DNA from: Letharia columbiana | Lineage: Eukaryota; Ascomycota; Lecanoromycetes; Lecanorales; Parmeliaceae | DNA length: 64,000 nucleotides | Direction of reading: 5' to 3' | Assembly: GCF_014066305.1 (NCBI RefSeq) | Contig: NW_023501105.1 | Location: 186,001 to 250,000, forward strand | Part shown: positions 32,819 to 43,658 of the stretch, one piece after another | How the letters are laid out: each line of letters starts with the position of its first letter | Position numbering within the stretch: the first letter of the stretch is position 1 | The notes under the pieces: generated by a model | Seen by the model: the letters and a program-made list of their open reading frames with translations, nothing else | Told to the model about the DNA's origin: nothing | Database searches by the model: none | Translations under genes and position numbers: made by a program

Positions 32819-34730
32819 ATGGTTGATCCGGTAGGAACGACACTTGGAGCTGCCTCGCTGGCGCTGCAATTGCTTGATGGCTGTGTCAAAGGTCCGTAGG
32901 GCGGTTATCAGACCCTAAAGCTCCTTCAAGCCCTGAGCTAATCAGGAACCAGGCTACCGATACTTCATTGCGGCCGCTGGCATGCCTGAAGATTGCCGGT
33001 ACATGCGGATCCGACTCCAAATCGAGTACGCCCGGCTGTTGGATTGGTGTGAGGTTGCAGGCCTGCCTGAGAGCTTGAAAGTAGACACGGCTGTCTTGCT
33101 TGCTGTCCTCAAAGAAATCCGCGAATCGATGGAAGAATTGGCAAAACTCAGCGGCAAATATATCGAGCTGAAACCTGAAAAGCATGCTGCGACCGAGAAG
33201 TCAGCCATAGAGCTTGATTTGCTCGAAGAATTTTCCCACATAACACTTTCTTATGACAAGAAGGGTGGCCACCGCAAGTACACTCGCGGCTTGAATAGCA
33301 TCGCACGCGGAACCAGCATGGCCAGTAACATCGCGAGGAACCCAAAGAGGCTGCAATGGATCGCCTTTGACAAAGATGCGTTCTTGAAGCTGCTGGGGAG
33401 ATTGACCGAGTTTAACGATCACCTGTATGAGCTGATGCATGGACACCAAGCGAGAGCACTTGAACTTGCGACGCAAAAAAGCTACCTTGAGATGGTACAA
33501 ATGCGCGCTTCAGTCGAAGAGCTCAAGCACCTCGTAACAGCAGCAATGTTGCTGCAAGAGCACGATTCAGCCGAGTTCTCGAGTGCCCCTACCAGACGCC
33601 GCAACGAGAAAGCGTTAGCATCTCTTGCTGATTTCAAACGTCTCAATGCCACCTTCGACGAGCTTCCTCGCCAACACTCCAAGTCTCGCGAGCAAGTCAC
33701 GAGGTCTTCTCAATTGACTTATTCACAAGTCTTTTATGACGGAGACACCGCCCCCACTCTCTCAGTGGACGGCAGAATCCATGCCGAGGGGAAGCTGTTT
33801 CTTGGCGACGGTACGGAACACTATGTCTGGATCGAATGGAAGAGGTACAAGACCAAGTATAGTCGACGTCTCGAGAAGCATGTGCCTCTACCAGAGAACC
33901 TCAAACGCGTCAAGGAGCTCGTTTCTCTTCTGCAGTCTGACAAACCAAAACAGTTCTGTGCGCCCCAGTGCCTCGGCTTCTTTGACGATCGTGACGATAT
34001 CAAAGACAGTCAACATGACGCCCGGTTTGGCCTCGTGTTCAAAAAGCCGGACAAGAGCAGCTTGCCAGTGTCACTGCGTCAAATGATCTCCAAAGAACCC
34101 AAAGCATCATTGACAGACCGAGTCTCATTAGCCCACGGAATCAGCACCTGCGTTCTATACCTTCATGCGGTCAACTGGCTGCACAAAGGGCTAAGAAGCG
34201 ACAGCGTCATGTTCTTACCAGGAGACCTCAGCGGTGATGCATCAGCAATTGATCAGCCACATGTGACGGGCTTTGAATACGCTAGACCCGATAGAGATGG
34301 CGAAACTACCACCAGTGGAATGGAAGTCAATGACTACGTGATGCTCTATGTGCATCCAGATTACCAGGGCTCTGACGCCAAAGGCACCTACCGGAAAACC
34401 TTCGACATCTACAGTCTTGGCATCATATTGCTGGAGATTGCTTACTGGAAGCCCATCGACAACATCCTAGGTATTGACATGAACAATGCTACTCCTGCCC
34501 AACTCAAGGGCATCCGGGGCCGATTGCTGCAACCTGGCTCAGATTATCTGGCCCATCTGAAGGCCAACCTTGGTGATAGATACTGCACTGCCGTCAAGAG
34601 CTGCATCGACGGATGTCCTACTTTTGGTGTCGATGTTGATGAAAGTGAGGTCGATGTTCAGACCGGAGCAAAGCTACAGCACAGCTTCACTACGCTCGTC
34701 GTTGATGCTTTGGACAGTATTGCCGTCTGA
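32819..34730 (+). CDS. HeLo-domain protein fused to a degenerate protein-kinase domain (MLKL-like architecture)
   Basis: Predicted join(32819..32891,32953..34730), 616 aa, with one 61-nt intron. Residues 1 to about 220 form a HeLo (HET-s N-terminal) domain: a small hydrophobic N-terminus MVDPVGTTLGAASLALQLLD, CVKGYRYFIAAAGMPEDCRY, then RLQIEYARLLDWCEVAGL. From about residue 290 a kinase fold is recognisable: YLHAVNWLHKGLRSDSVMF aligns with the catalytic loop, but HRD is HKG (near 435) so the catalytic Asp is absent. The DFG site reads TGFEYAR (near 464), while the late motif FDIYSLGIILLEIAYWKP (near 509) is kept. The expected outcome is a pseudokinase. HeLo domains permeabilise membranes in HET-S and related proteins; animal MLKL combines the same kind of helical bundle with a pseudokinase. 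Function here is inferred. Confidence 0.85.
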
Positions 34731-36472
34731 AACCGCATGAGTAGCACTGGGCCAATTGGTCTCCGAATGTTCGGGGATCGCTTTAAATGTATCGCTGTTA
34801 TCGGTCTGTTCACACTAATAGCCCTATTTTTCTTTGTTGCAGTATCAACCCATGCGTGAATGGAATATCGTTGAATTGCGTACATTTCTTCACACTTCAA
34901 TGCGAGAAAATTAAAGAGGGTATTCCTATATCCTCTGGGAGCATCACCTGGGTTAACCACATGCTACCTTCTCAGCGACCAACCGCAATTTTCTTGTCTT
35001 AGTATTATGAGATTACACAGAGTAACGTGCGGAATGTCTCTGTGTTTAGAGTCCTTGTCCCCGATGCTGAACGTAATGATCACCTTCCACGATTCTTAGT
35101 GCTGCCATTGTGTGGTCCACGGAAATTTCAGGGCGCAGGCACCCTCTACATCCATACACCAAGTCCTGTGTCGTCATCCTCTCGTTCTCTCGCCAGGCAG
35201 ACGGTTATTTGCGTAATCAAGAACACTCCTAAGAGGCAAAGTGTACGAAGAGATCCTGGAAGAAGGAACAATGAACATAGCACAAAGAGATCAATGGTAC
35301 TTCAAATTCCAGAATGGTGGTTTCAAAGTTTGCTTTTCATTTCGAGGAGTCAGCCCCGCCCAGATTGGATCGGCTGACTGCACGGGAAAGCTGATTGAAC
35401 CATCCGAGAAATGTACCTCACAAATTTGGTCAGCATGAGTGGTATGATTCATGGAACACAGAGGTTGACATAGGCTTCTTCAGTCATCAGTCGTAGCTCA
35501 CTCCAAGCTGACTCAGATCTGGTGCTCCGGACCTCTCCACAAGGCTGGTAGAGACTGACCTGACCGTTTTTGATTCATGAGAACAGAGCTGCCTAATCGA
35601 GGCGTCAGGCTGAGAGGAATCAGCTCCTCATACTCTACGGTCACAGTCTCTTTGCTAAACATTTTTGGAAGTTCCGGGTCGTGTCTTATCCCAATGTGAG
35701 CCCTGGTTTGCTGTAGGTAGACCCATCCAACGGTCATGACGGCCAGACCATCCCAACGGTGGGATACGCAGTCACCTTCCGCGCTCGGAAGGGCAAGGTA
35801 CATTTCCAAGGCGTCCAATTTCAACAGCGAAGCATCGCCCGACGCAAATATTATTTTCTGCGAATCGGGACGATGGACGATGTTGTTTCATGACCTCAAG
35901 TCACATACCGCGCCGCTATTCCGCATCATACGCCTGGATTCGTAGGATCGCCTTTCTTCATTCCTATCGCTCTGAAACGAGTGGACGACAATCTGCTGCG
36001 TGATAACCATGTAAGGAGGAATGGGGTTCAGCCAGTGTGCATTAGCGGCACACCCCAGCTGCTCCGGTCATATCCGCCCGATCTCGATAAAAGACCGCGG
36101 GGTCACCAGCCTCGGGTGCTTCGGAGGGTAAGGCTTAGTCTCTAGTATGAGTGTGGGCTGTACGCATACCATTGCATCTTGATACCAGTGGCTTAGCTGT
36201 AGTTCTGTTACTACAGAAGCTCGACAGTCACTTTGAGCAGAGCTGAGTTAGCTGATCCGTCGAGATCAGAAGGCAACATGCAACTTGGAATCTCCAGTGC
36301 CAAGAGATGGCAGTGCAAGGATCCTCCGCCTAGCTTGCGAGCGCGGAACTACCATTGGCTGTACCAAGGACGGAGTACAGGACTGTGCTGAGAAAAGGAT
36401 GCGGGACGAAGCTGCTGTTGAGCGGTGAAACTCGTGACGCATGGACTCTCTGTGGAATCCCGCGAGGATGCA
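34731..36472. other. Intergenic with gene remnants
   Basis: No complete gene. At 35240-35438 (+) a coding-like piece reads YEEILEEGTMNIAQRDQWYF and on to QIWSA before a stop. At 35513-35870 (-) another reads LKLDALEMYLALPSAEGDCV. Neither has a plausible start or partner exons. The last six bases (GCCTGC, 36473-36478 just beyond) begin the element below. Confidence 0.35.
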
Positions 36473-36478
36473 GCCTGC

Positions 36479-36806
36479 TTAGGGATGACAAGCCCTTGAA
36501 TTTTTGAAAGTCTTGGCATGAAATTTTGCTGAAATTTCAGAAACGATTGAAGTGATTAAATACACTAACCCGATTAGATAACTCGCTAATGTTCTGATAG
36601 GGTAGAAAAGTGGTAATTTTTGGCTCTAAAGCAGGGTTTTATGGAGGAGTCTTTGGGCCAGACTTGATTATTTTGCATGGTCAACTAGTACTATCTTGAA
36701 TCTACCCAGCAAGCGGGTCTTGGCTAGTTCATGAAATCGAGCTAAATCCATAAATTACTGAAATTTCAATACCGATACATGTTTTCATGAAATTTGGCAT
36801 CCCTAA
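36479..36806. mobile_element. MITE-like element, 328 bp, with a 6-bp target-site duplication
   Basis: The ends are inverted copies, TTAGGGATGACAA on the left and (reverse complement of the right) TTAGGGATGCCAA, one mismatch in 13. The element is bounded by GCCTGC at 36473-36478 and 36807-36812. Subterminal CATGAAATTT motifs recur inward of both ends. There is no ORF. The TTAGGG at the tip is coincidental with the telomere repeat. A non-autonomous DNA transposon is the simplest reading. Confidence 0.7.
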
Positions 36807-38461
36807 GCCTGCTACTCTTTCGTCATGAAGAAGTCACCGTTCCATTGCCGACTTCGCCGGTCCCCACTCAGTGAGACCTCTGCGATAGGAAGGTGGTAAG
36901 GATGTCGGGTTTTTCGGGTTCCATCATGAGCGCAAAGGGGCGCCCAATTGCTGTCCAGTACCACCCTCCATCACTGGTCTATGCTACACGTGGCCTACGT
37001 TCGGTGGAATTGAGATTCATGGCGATACGTCAAACAAAGTCAGTGGGTCTTGCGCATCTGCTTAGAGTCTTGTCTTGCTCTATCACTCACCTCAGCTGCA
37101 TTGAGTGTGTGCCAGACAAAAGCTGATATACCTACCGTAGACGCCTGGTCCAGTGGTCCACTTGTGTTTTATGGGTGGCATCATTATTGCACCCAAAGAT
37201 TCTGATCCTAGCGGAAGCGAAGGATCCGAATCTTGCATTTGAATCTGCAACCATCCTGTTTGAATGCAAGCCGCATCCTGCATTTCACGTCTGCTTGCAG
37301 ATAATTGTCAATTGGTTGGTACAGTACCTAGCTTCGGCAAGCGACGGCATCCCTGAACAGCCTACCGTCTGCCAGCGTGGCCGTCCTGGCAAGTCCCTCA
37401 TGAATCCCTTACCTCTGGCTCTAGAAGCTGTCAACATGCTGGAAATTGTGAAGGCTCTCCTATTGATGCTGCACTTGTCCAAGCCATGTGAGACGGTAGT
37501 CATGAGGCGGTAAGAAATCTTCCAGCTATGGTGGAATTTTCTGCGCGATTCCAGTGTAAAATAAGCCGGGGCTAGTCAATGCTGCGTCGCAGATCCGCAG
37601 GGTCAAGCACACAGTCCTGGCGACTAGGCGAATTCTTATTTTGGGCGCGTCACTGATTGGAGCGCAGTTACCCCAGAGCCCCTGACTCAGCTTGAGATCT
37701 TGATACGATTGGTGGTCCTTGGCGTCGTACGGCGGAGGACGATGGATTCAGCCCTCCACAATGGTTGGCACTGATTGGTGACTCAGGCCTGAGAACCTCG
37801 TACTAATCGCTCATTGGTGTCACGCTGGGAGGATGCACGACAGCTGCAGGGAGGATGCACGACAGCTGCATCTACAAGATATGCATGTCCATGATTGTCC
37901 GGGCCTGCTTGCTGACGAGTTCCATGGAGCCACAGACCAAGATGACGGAAGCGCGTTGTTATCCCTCCCACTCTCACAACCTTTTGGATCGCCTGGGCCG
38001 TTCTAAGATCGAAACGGCGCGCGTTGGATCGCTTTTTTGGAAAGAAATGGGGGCGCCTCAGCCCTGATGGTTCATTTCAGCCTGACGACAATGCGCATTA
38101 CATGCGCCTGACTATGCCATCAGCCGGACTTCATAATGTTTGAACAGCTGGTCGTCAGAATTAATATTGCTTGCTGCCGGGACGCCTCAGTATCAGGATT
38201 TTACCTTCCGGTTCGACCAATCTAGCAAGCACCATATCCTCAACGGCTAGAAACCAATCATTATCCCTCAGCCAACCAGCTTGCAAAGAATAAGGAGAGA
38301 CGATAGTGCCTACAACCCCAAACTTAAGAGCAAACGATTGTGGGAAACCCACGTCTTCCTACTTTGATATAGGCCGCAGTCTCTCCGTCTATCATAACTG
38401 CATTGAGCCGGTGTCCGCTAGTCGCCACCGTGCCCTCTCTGTCGCCGTCCTCCCTCAAGGA
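36807..38461. other. Intergenic upstream of the patatin gene
   Basis: No supported gene. A frame open from GTG 38306 runs into the patatin gene but has no earlier ATG. Some plus-strand frames near 37175-37513 are open without recognisable content. Confidence 0.35.
37829..37871. repeat. Two tandem copies of a ~21-bp unit
   Basis: GGGAGGATGCACGACAGCTGCA is repeated back to back in the intergenic region. No function is suggested. Confidence 0.7.
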
Positions 38462-40015
38462 ATGTTCCCTGTAAGCGCAACGTTACCATCAGGGAGGTCC
38501 ACTGATGTCAAGAAAGGTGTGCATTTCGGAAACGAGTATGTCATCCATAGTGCTCGGATATCAAATTCCCACGGGCTCACTCAAGGCCCATCCAATGGCT
38601 CGGGACAAGGGACAAGTGACTGCGACGAACCCTCTGCGGAACCCTCACTAGCAACCATCGATGACGATGATCCCTGGGATAGAAAGACCTTATTGAGCCT
38701 AGATGGGGGCGGGGTAAGGGGATACAGTTCGCTTTTGATACTGCAAAGGCTCATGAAAGAGATTGGAAAGCTTGAGATGGAAAGTGATTCTGGAGCAATA
38801 TCGAGCGCATACTCTCCTTTGGTGGATTGTCTGCCAGACGTACCTCTCGCAGCGTCACCCAATGGAACAAGACCTGCACTGGAGTACCTCCCGTGCCATT
38901 ATTTCGATTATGTTGGGGGGGCGAGTACTGGTGGATTGCTTGCAATCATGCTGGGCAGACTGCGAATGAGCGTGGACGAAGCGATAATGGAGTATAAAGA
39001 GCTCTCTGCGAATGTTTTCGAGAAGCCATCTTCTCGACTGAAGAGGTTTCTGACGAAGTATGACAGCACGGTAAGGAAGGAGAAACTCAAGGGTCAATTC
39101 GACGCCCTGAAGTCCACAAGACCTAGCCCCCAAGAGGAAAGCAATCAGTTCAAATCAGACCGAGACCGATGCAGAACGATAGTGTGCTCCATCAAGAGCA
39201 GCGAAAACAACAATTTCCAGACACCCTTCCTATTCCGTTCATACGACCGCAAAATGTCATATAGTACACCGTTCGATAGAAACCCGGGCGATCCAAATAC
39301 GTTCGCCATCTGGGAAGTCGCGCGAGCGACTTCAGCCGCTCCTTCCTATTTCAAGTCCGTACGCTTGTTTCAGGCACGATACTATGATGCCGCAGTAAAT
39401 CTAAACAATCCGAGCTGGGAAGTACTCAACGAGGTCAATCTGCTTGCGGACAAGTCTCAGGATCCCATTGATCTTCTGTTGAGCATTGGTGGCGGAAACG
39501 CGAAAGCAAACAATCCCAAAGTCAAATTTGGCAACGATACCCTGCTGCAAGACCTAACCGACATCTCTGATGTCGTGCACAAAAAGGTCGAGTACGAGAG
39601 AGAACGACAGCTGTTTGATTATTATCGTTTCGATGTGAAGGAAGGCCTTCAGGAAGTCCACATGAACGAGTGGAAGCCCAAGCCGAGCGGCTCAATCACG
39701 CTGAAGCGGATTCAAGAGGCGACTAGTAAATACCTAGAACACAAGAAAGTCAGCTATCGCATCCAAGAATGCGCGAAAAGACTGGTCGAGAAACGGGCGC
39801 AAAGAGCACAGACAATGCGGTGGGAGCGCTTTGCAACAGGTATAAGGTACAAGTGCCCACTGGACTACTGTCCCATGTCCAAGACTCATCGTTTCAACAC
39901 ACGTAACGACTTGATGGACCATCTACGAATGCAGCATGACCAGGCTCCTCCAGACGCAGATCACTACCGGCTTGTACAAAGTTTGCTTGATCGAGGAAGA
40001 ACTAATAGTGATTGA
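38462..40015 (+). CDS. Patatin-like phospholipase with C-terminal zinc-finger segment
   Basis: 517 aa from ATG 38462. The oxyanion loop is LLSLDGGGVRGYSSLLIL. The nucleophile elbow is VGGASTGGLLAIMLGRL with Ser155 in GASTG. The dyad Asp309 lies in YYDAAVNLNNPSWE, so the catalytic Ser-Asp pair is present although the second motif is D-A-A rather than D-G-A/G. These enzymes release fatty acids from phospholipids. In fungi patatin domains often act as effectors of NLR-type and other self/non-self recognition proteins. The C-terminus carries YKCPLDYCPMSKTHRF...DHLRMQHD, a C2H2-type finger. No transmembrane helix. A 5' exon upstream of the chosen ATG cannot be excluded. Confidence 0.88.
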   Translation: MFPVSATLPSGRSTDVKKGVHFGNEYVIHSARISNSHGLTQGPSNGSGQGTSDCDEPSAEPSLATIDDDDPWDRKTLLSLDGGGVRGYSSLLILQRLMKEIGKLEMESDSGAISSAYSPLVDCLPDVPLAASPNGTRPALEYLPCHYFDYVGGASTGGLLAIMLGRLRMSVDEAIMEYKELSANVFEKPSSRLKRFLTKYDSTVRKEKLKGQFDALKSTRPSPQEESNQFKSDRDRCRTIVCSIKSSENNNFQTPFLFRSYDRKMSYSTPFDRNPGDPNTFAIWEVARATSAAPSYFKSVRLFQARYYDAAVNLNNPSWEVLNEVNLLADKSQDPIDLLLSIGGGNAKANNPKVKFGNDTLLQDLTDISDVVHKKVEYERERQLFDYYRFDVKEGLQEVHMNEWKPKPSGSITLKRIQEATSKYLEHKKVSYRIQECAKRLVEKRAQRAQTMRWERFATGIRYKCPLDYCPMSKTHRFNTRNDLMDHLRMQHDQAPPDADHYRLVQSLLDRGRTNSD

Positions 40016-40500
40016 CGAGAACAATGCAGACTACAAACGCCTTAGGATCAGCTATCCCTTCGCAAAAACAGGCTCGGGACAGATCGAATACGAAAGGAAT
40101 GCCCGTGCCATACCTGTCAATGATAATGGGGAACGTGCTCCGTTACCTCATGGTCCGTGGAAATGCCGTGCGCTGTCTTTGTGCTTGCAACGGTCTGGTA
40201 TCATCCTGCCAGCTTGCCACTGTGCCTTCATGATGGCTTGGTCGCTTGTAAGACACGCGTGCAAGCCAAAGGAACAGGTCCACATAGATTGTACAATATG
40301 GTCGATTGCACTCCAAGAATGCCAATGGTCTTTAAGCCATTTCGCGCATGCTCGTGACCTGCCATCAAGAGTATCAAACACCCTTCTGGGCCATTATGCT
40401 CAAGCTGCTTAGGAGTAGAATTCGAGTGTGTTCTCGAACCCCAAAACTGTCCTAGCGTAAAGCTGCCAGCGCGTGTAGTCTTCACGATCACGTTTTTCGC
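40016..40500. other. Convergent intergenic region
   Basis: Lies between the 3' ends of the patatin and kinase genes. Several short overlapping frames, none supported. Confidence 0.4.
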
Positions 40501-42810
40501 CTAATCAGGTTGCAGGGGATGCGCAGCATAATTGCGGACATATATCCTGGGGAAATCTCCTTTCCAGCGGCGAATTCGAGTTCCCCAGCCAAGTGGTCCA
40601 AGATTCACTTTGGCGATGAGTATTGGCCTCTCGCCAATTTCAACCTGTTGACCGGTCTTGGGCAATGGACACGAAATATAATCGAGATCTGAAACATTTA
40701 ATATGACATCAGAGAGAGACAAAGGCGACTCGGGCAATGGACTGAACACACCTTTGAGAGAGGCGAAAACTGTCACGAAAACTATAGATTGGGATACATC
40801 ATAAACTATGATCGGTGTCTGTGGAGTTGGAATGGTTTCTTTAGTTATCGTCGCAACGCTTTCTCGGTAACTGGTTTTCTCTTGACTATTTGCTCGGAGT
40901 TGCAGGGTTTGCGAAGTGGTAGTTGGGTAGGAGGCAGAAGGCAATCCGGGGTCGCCCTTTGCAGCTCGCAGGCCTGAATTTTGGGATCTTGGACCTAGGG
41001 GTATGGCTTCGATATTGCTCAGACTTTGGGCTGGGTAATCCAACGCTGCGGTTTCGATAATGCTTGCAGGTATGATTTGTGATGGAATTGGGACCTCTTC
41101 GCCACTCATCATCTCTACACTTGTTTCCGAAATGTGCAGTCTAGGGGATGTGGATCTCTCATTTCGGCCCGCACTTCCAGGCCTCTCAATCGGTCGTTGA
41201 GAGATCGGAGACTTTGGCCTTGACATTGCTTTGGGGTGATCACGCCTCGTGAAAGTCCGTAGACTTGTGCTTGGTGAGGATCCGCGCGGTCGTCTTTGGT
41301 CAGAACGAGTCAGCAAATTATGAGCAGAGAGCAGGGTACTGTCAATTCTTCCGTATCTGAAGGGCTCTCTGGCATCAATGTCCGGATCGTTTTCCACATG
41401 CATAGAGCGACGATTGATGAGGCCAGTCTTAGCGTTACTTTGCTGCCTGATTGATGGCTCCCACATATCTTCAGGCCGTCTTGGATCACAATCTTTACAT
41501 CGCTCTGAGCCGATTTCTTGAAATTGCTGCCATAAATATTTAGACAGTGGTCGGTTCGAGGGAACCTCATCCAGCATTCGTCGAACATCAACTAGAGCTC
41601 CAACCATACGATTTTCAGGACTCGAAATGAGATCTTTGGCTCTCGATATCGCGCTGGGCCGCCAACTGTCTTGCACTAGCTTAAATCCATTTGATGCCCT
41701 CAGATGGTCTATCCATAAGTAGACCTTGTCAAGGTTGCAGTAATAAGCTTTTTCCTTCGCAGAGACGTTGACTGTGGTAGTGCAATGTTTGGAAAGACTG
41801 GTCAGATTCTCGCCCAGTAGCAATGTGGCTATCTCGAGGAATACGCATCCAAGAGAGAAGACATCAGAGGGATCGTCCCGGAGCATCCTTTTACCCTTCA
41901 TCATTTCAGGAGAAGCGTATTTTCGAGTAAAATTCCACTTGTCATTGGTGACATGGGGTTTGTCCTTCGGAAAGCGCCTGGATATTCCAAAATCGGTCAA
42001 TATTACGCTCCCAGATTCATCAATGAGGATATTCTTGGGTTTGATATCCTTATGTCGAACCCCTGATTCGTGCAGATAGCTCAGTGCTTGAGATAAACAA
42101 ACGAAGAAGCCTCGTAGAATTTCCATTCTCCTATCAACGGAAAGCATCAGAGGCCAGGCCTCGGTCTTGCTATCACGGTTTTCAATGGCCTTCTGTTTGC
42201 TTGCAGGAATCTCTGGGCCGTGTGGATTTCGAGAATGACTTGTAGTGCTGTCTTGCGTACTAGTGCCAGATGATTGGCTGACAACTCGATGTAGGGTATT
42301 GGATGGATGGCTCTGATCGCAAATTCCTTGTAGGTCTTTGGACAGTTGCTTCATGTATTGATGCAGGTCGCAACGAGCAGCTGGAAAGATCAAGATGCTC
42401 AGTCTTTCTTGATGTTCAAATGTGCCAAGCAGAGCACTGATATGGGGATGGCGGAGGTCTCGCATGTTATTGACCTCGTTAGCTGTCATACTCCGGGCCT
42501 TTTGAGAATTGGTTTCCCGTATGGTCTTTACCACGAAAGCCTCCCGGAAGGCAAAGCCCGGAGGCGCCTCGTACTTGTCGATCGAGGCCTTACTCTTGTC
42601 AGATATTTTTCTTATCCATTTCAATGGTATGCATTCATCCGGCCTAAGGTCGCAGTGGTTCCCATAGCATTCTCCTAGGTGTCCTGGCCACGTAAAATCC
42701 ATTCCAGACTCAAGAAATTTGCGCATGACGGAAATATCTTTGGCGGGTGACGAAGAGCTGCAATTGTCAACCTCCTCCTTACCCTGGTCCAGGCCCGTCC
42801 CACAATTCAT
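40501..42810 (-). CDS. Serine/threonine protein kinase with disordered C-terminal region
   Basis: Intronless, 769 aa. The kinase domain spans about residues 60-430. It shows AFVVKTI (the beta-3 Lys), ALSYLHESGVRHKDIKPKNI (catalytic Asp near 255), ILTDFGISRRF (DFG near 273), TRKYASPEMM (APE equivalent) and DVFSLGCVFLEIATLL. All catalytic residues are present, so activity is expected. A glycine-rich loop is not obvious. After residue 430 the protein is Ser/Pro/Arg-rich and disordered, ending in a Trp-containing basic tail (GWGTRIRRWKGDFPRIYVRN). The kinase belongs to the lineage-expanded fungal kinases with no named orthologue that I recognise. Confidence 0.85.
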   Translation of the reverse strand: MNCGTGLDQGKEEVDNCSSSSPAKDISVMRKFLESGMDFTWPGHLGECYGNHCDLRPDECIPLKWIRKISDKSKASIDKYEAPPGFAFREAFVVKTIRETNSQKARSMTANEVNNMRDLRHPHISALLGTFEHQERLSILIFPAARCDLHQYMKQLSKDLQGICDQSHPSNTLHRVVSQSSGTSTQDSTTSHSRNPHGPEIPASKQKAIENRDSKTEAWPLMLSVDRRMEILRGFFVCLSQALSYLHESGVRHKDIKPKNILIDESGSVILTDFGISRRFPKDKPHVTNDKWNFTRKYASPEMMKGKRMLRDDPSDVFSLGCVFLEIATLLLGENLTSLSKHCTTTVNVSAKEKAYYCNLDKVYLWIDHLRASNGFKLVQDSWRPSAISRAKDLISSPENRMVGALVDVRRMLDEVPSNRPLSKYLWQQFQEIGSERCKDCDPRRPEDMWEPSIRQQSNAKTGLINRRSMHVENDPDIDAREPFRYGRIDSTLLSAHNLLTRSDQRRPRGSSPSTSLRTFTRRDHPKAMSRPKSPISQRPIERPGSAGRNERSTSPRLHISETSVEMMSGEEVPIPSQIIPASIIETAALDYPAQSLSNIEAIPLGPRSQNSGLRAAKGDPGLPSASYPTTTSQTLQLRANSQEKTSYRESVATITKETIPTPQTPIIVYDVSQSIVFVTVFASLKGVFSPLPESPLSLSDVILNVSDLDYISCPLPKTGQQVEIGERPILIAKVNLGPLGWGTRIRRWKGDFPRIYVRNYAAHPLQPD

Positions 42811-43075
42811 GGTATAGTTGTGACTTCGGGTGACGAATGAGGTGAATCATTACTGTATATAGAAAGGTACGCCAACAGGAGAAAGGTATAGATACTGCTC
42901 GCGTGCTGTCAGCCAGATTCCAGAAGTCGGGCAGAATACCTACTGTGTAGTATATACAGCTCGTGAGCTTCGTCGCCTTCCAAAGGGCTCACTGTCCAGT
43001 ACTCTTTGCCCATTGCCGGTACATTGAGGACGTTACGTACATAGCCAAAGGAACAGGCGAAGACTCACCAATAAA

Positions 43076-43658
43076 TTAGAAAGTCACCATGCGAGCGCCC
43101 AAAAACATGCCCGGAAGCAAAGCTAGCCTTGTCCCACCCAGATGAAAGTAGGACGAGTACATCGCAGCGGGGCGCTTGGCTACCCCACAATTTGGGGGTA
43201 ATCGCCACTCGCTCCTCAGCGCATCCTCCGGGGCAACAATTCTTGCCAGACTAAGATCTTCGTTTACAGAAGATGACCCAGTCTGATCTGGTGAGGTATT
43301 AGCTGATACAAATGATGAAGACAAATCAAACTGCAAGGTCAAGAAAATATCCTCTAACAGCATTACTTTACAGGGACAACCCTCAAATCAACCTTCAAAC
43401 CAATACCTTAGACCGAGGGACATGGTAGCTGCCGCTGAAGCTTATCGGAGGCTTGGGAATTTTCTCGAAACTCAACCAATCACGTACATACGAGATCGGG
43501 CCCTTCTGCGTGGTTTTTGGTATCTCTGAGTCTTCTCTCACCTTCAATGACTCACTGTTCCAAGCGTCTCGATGACGGAGCATGAGTCTCGAACAAGAAG
43601 CACCCTCGTTGCATGCTGTCCAAATATCGCGCATGTCTTGAATCCTGAAATATTTCAT
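43076..43658 (-). CDS. Hypothetical 175-aa protein, two exons
   Basis: Predicted complement(join(43076..43351,43407..43658)), with a 55-nt intron. The peptide is coherent on both sides: MKYFRIQDMRDIWTACNEGA, LSFEKIPKPPISFSGSYHVP, then DIFLTLQFDLSSSFVSANTS and a hydrophobic C-terminus. In the same frame upstream lie further sensible codons (KEDCKLPTSISVC) and an ATG TCT TCC GAC, but these are separated by a TGA at 43701-43703. The gene may therefore start late or be damaged. No family recognised. Confidence 0.4.

Noticed and set aside
36479..36484. TTAGGG as a possible internal telomere repeat
   Set aside because: Single copy, and it is the tip of a transposon-like inverted repeat.
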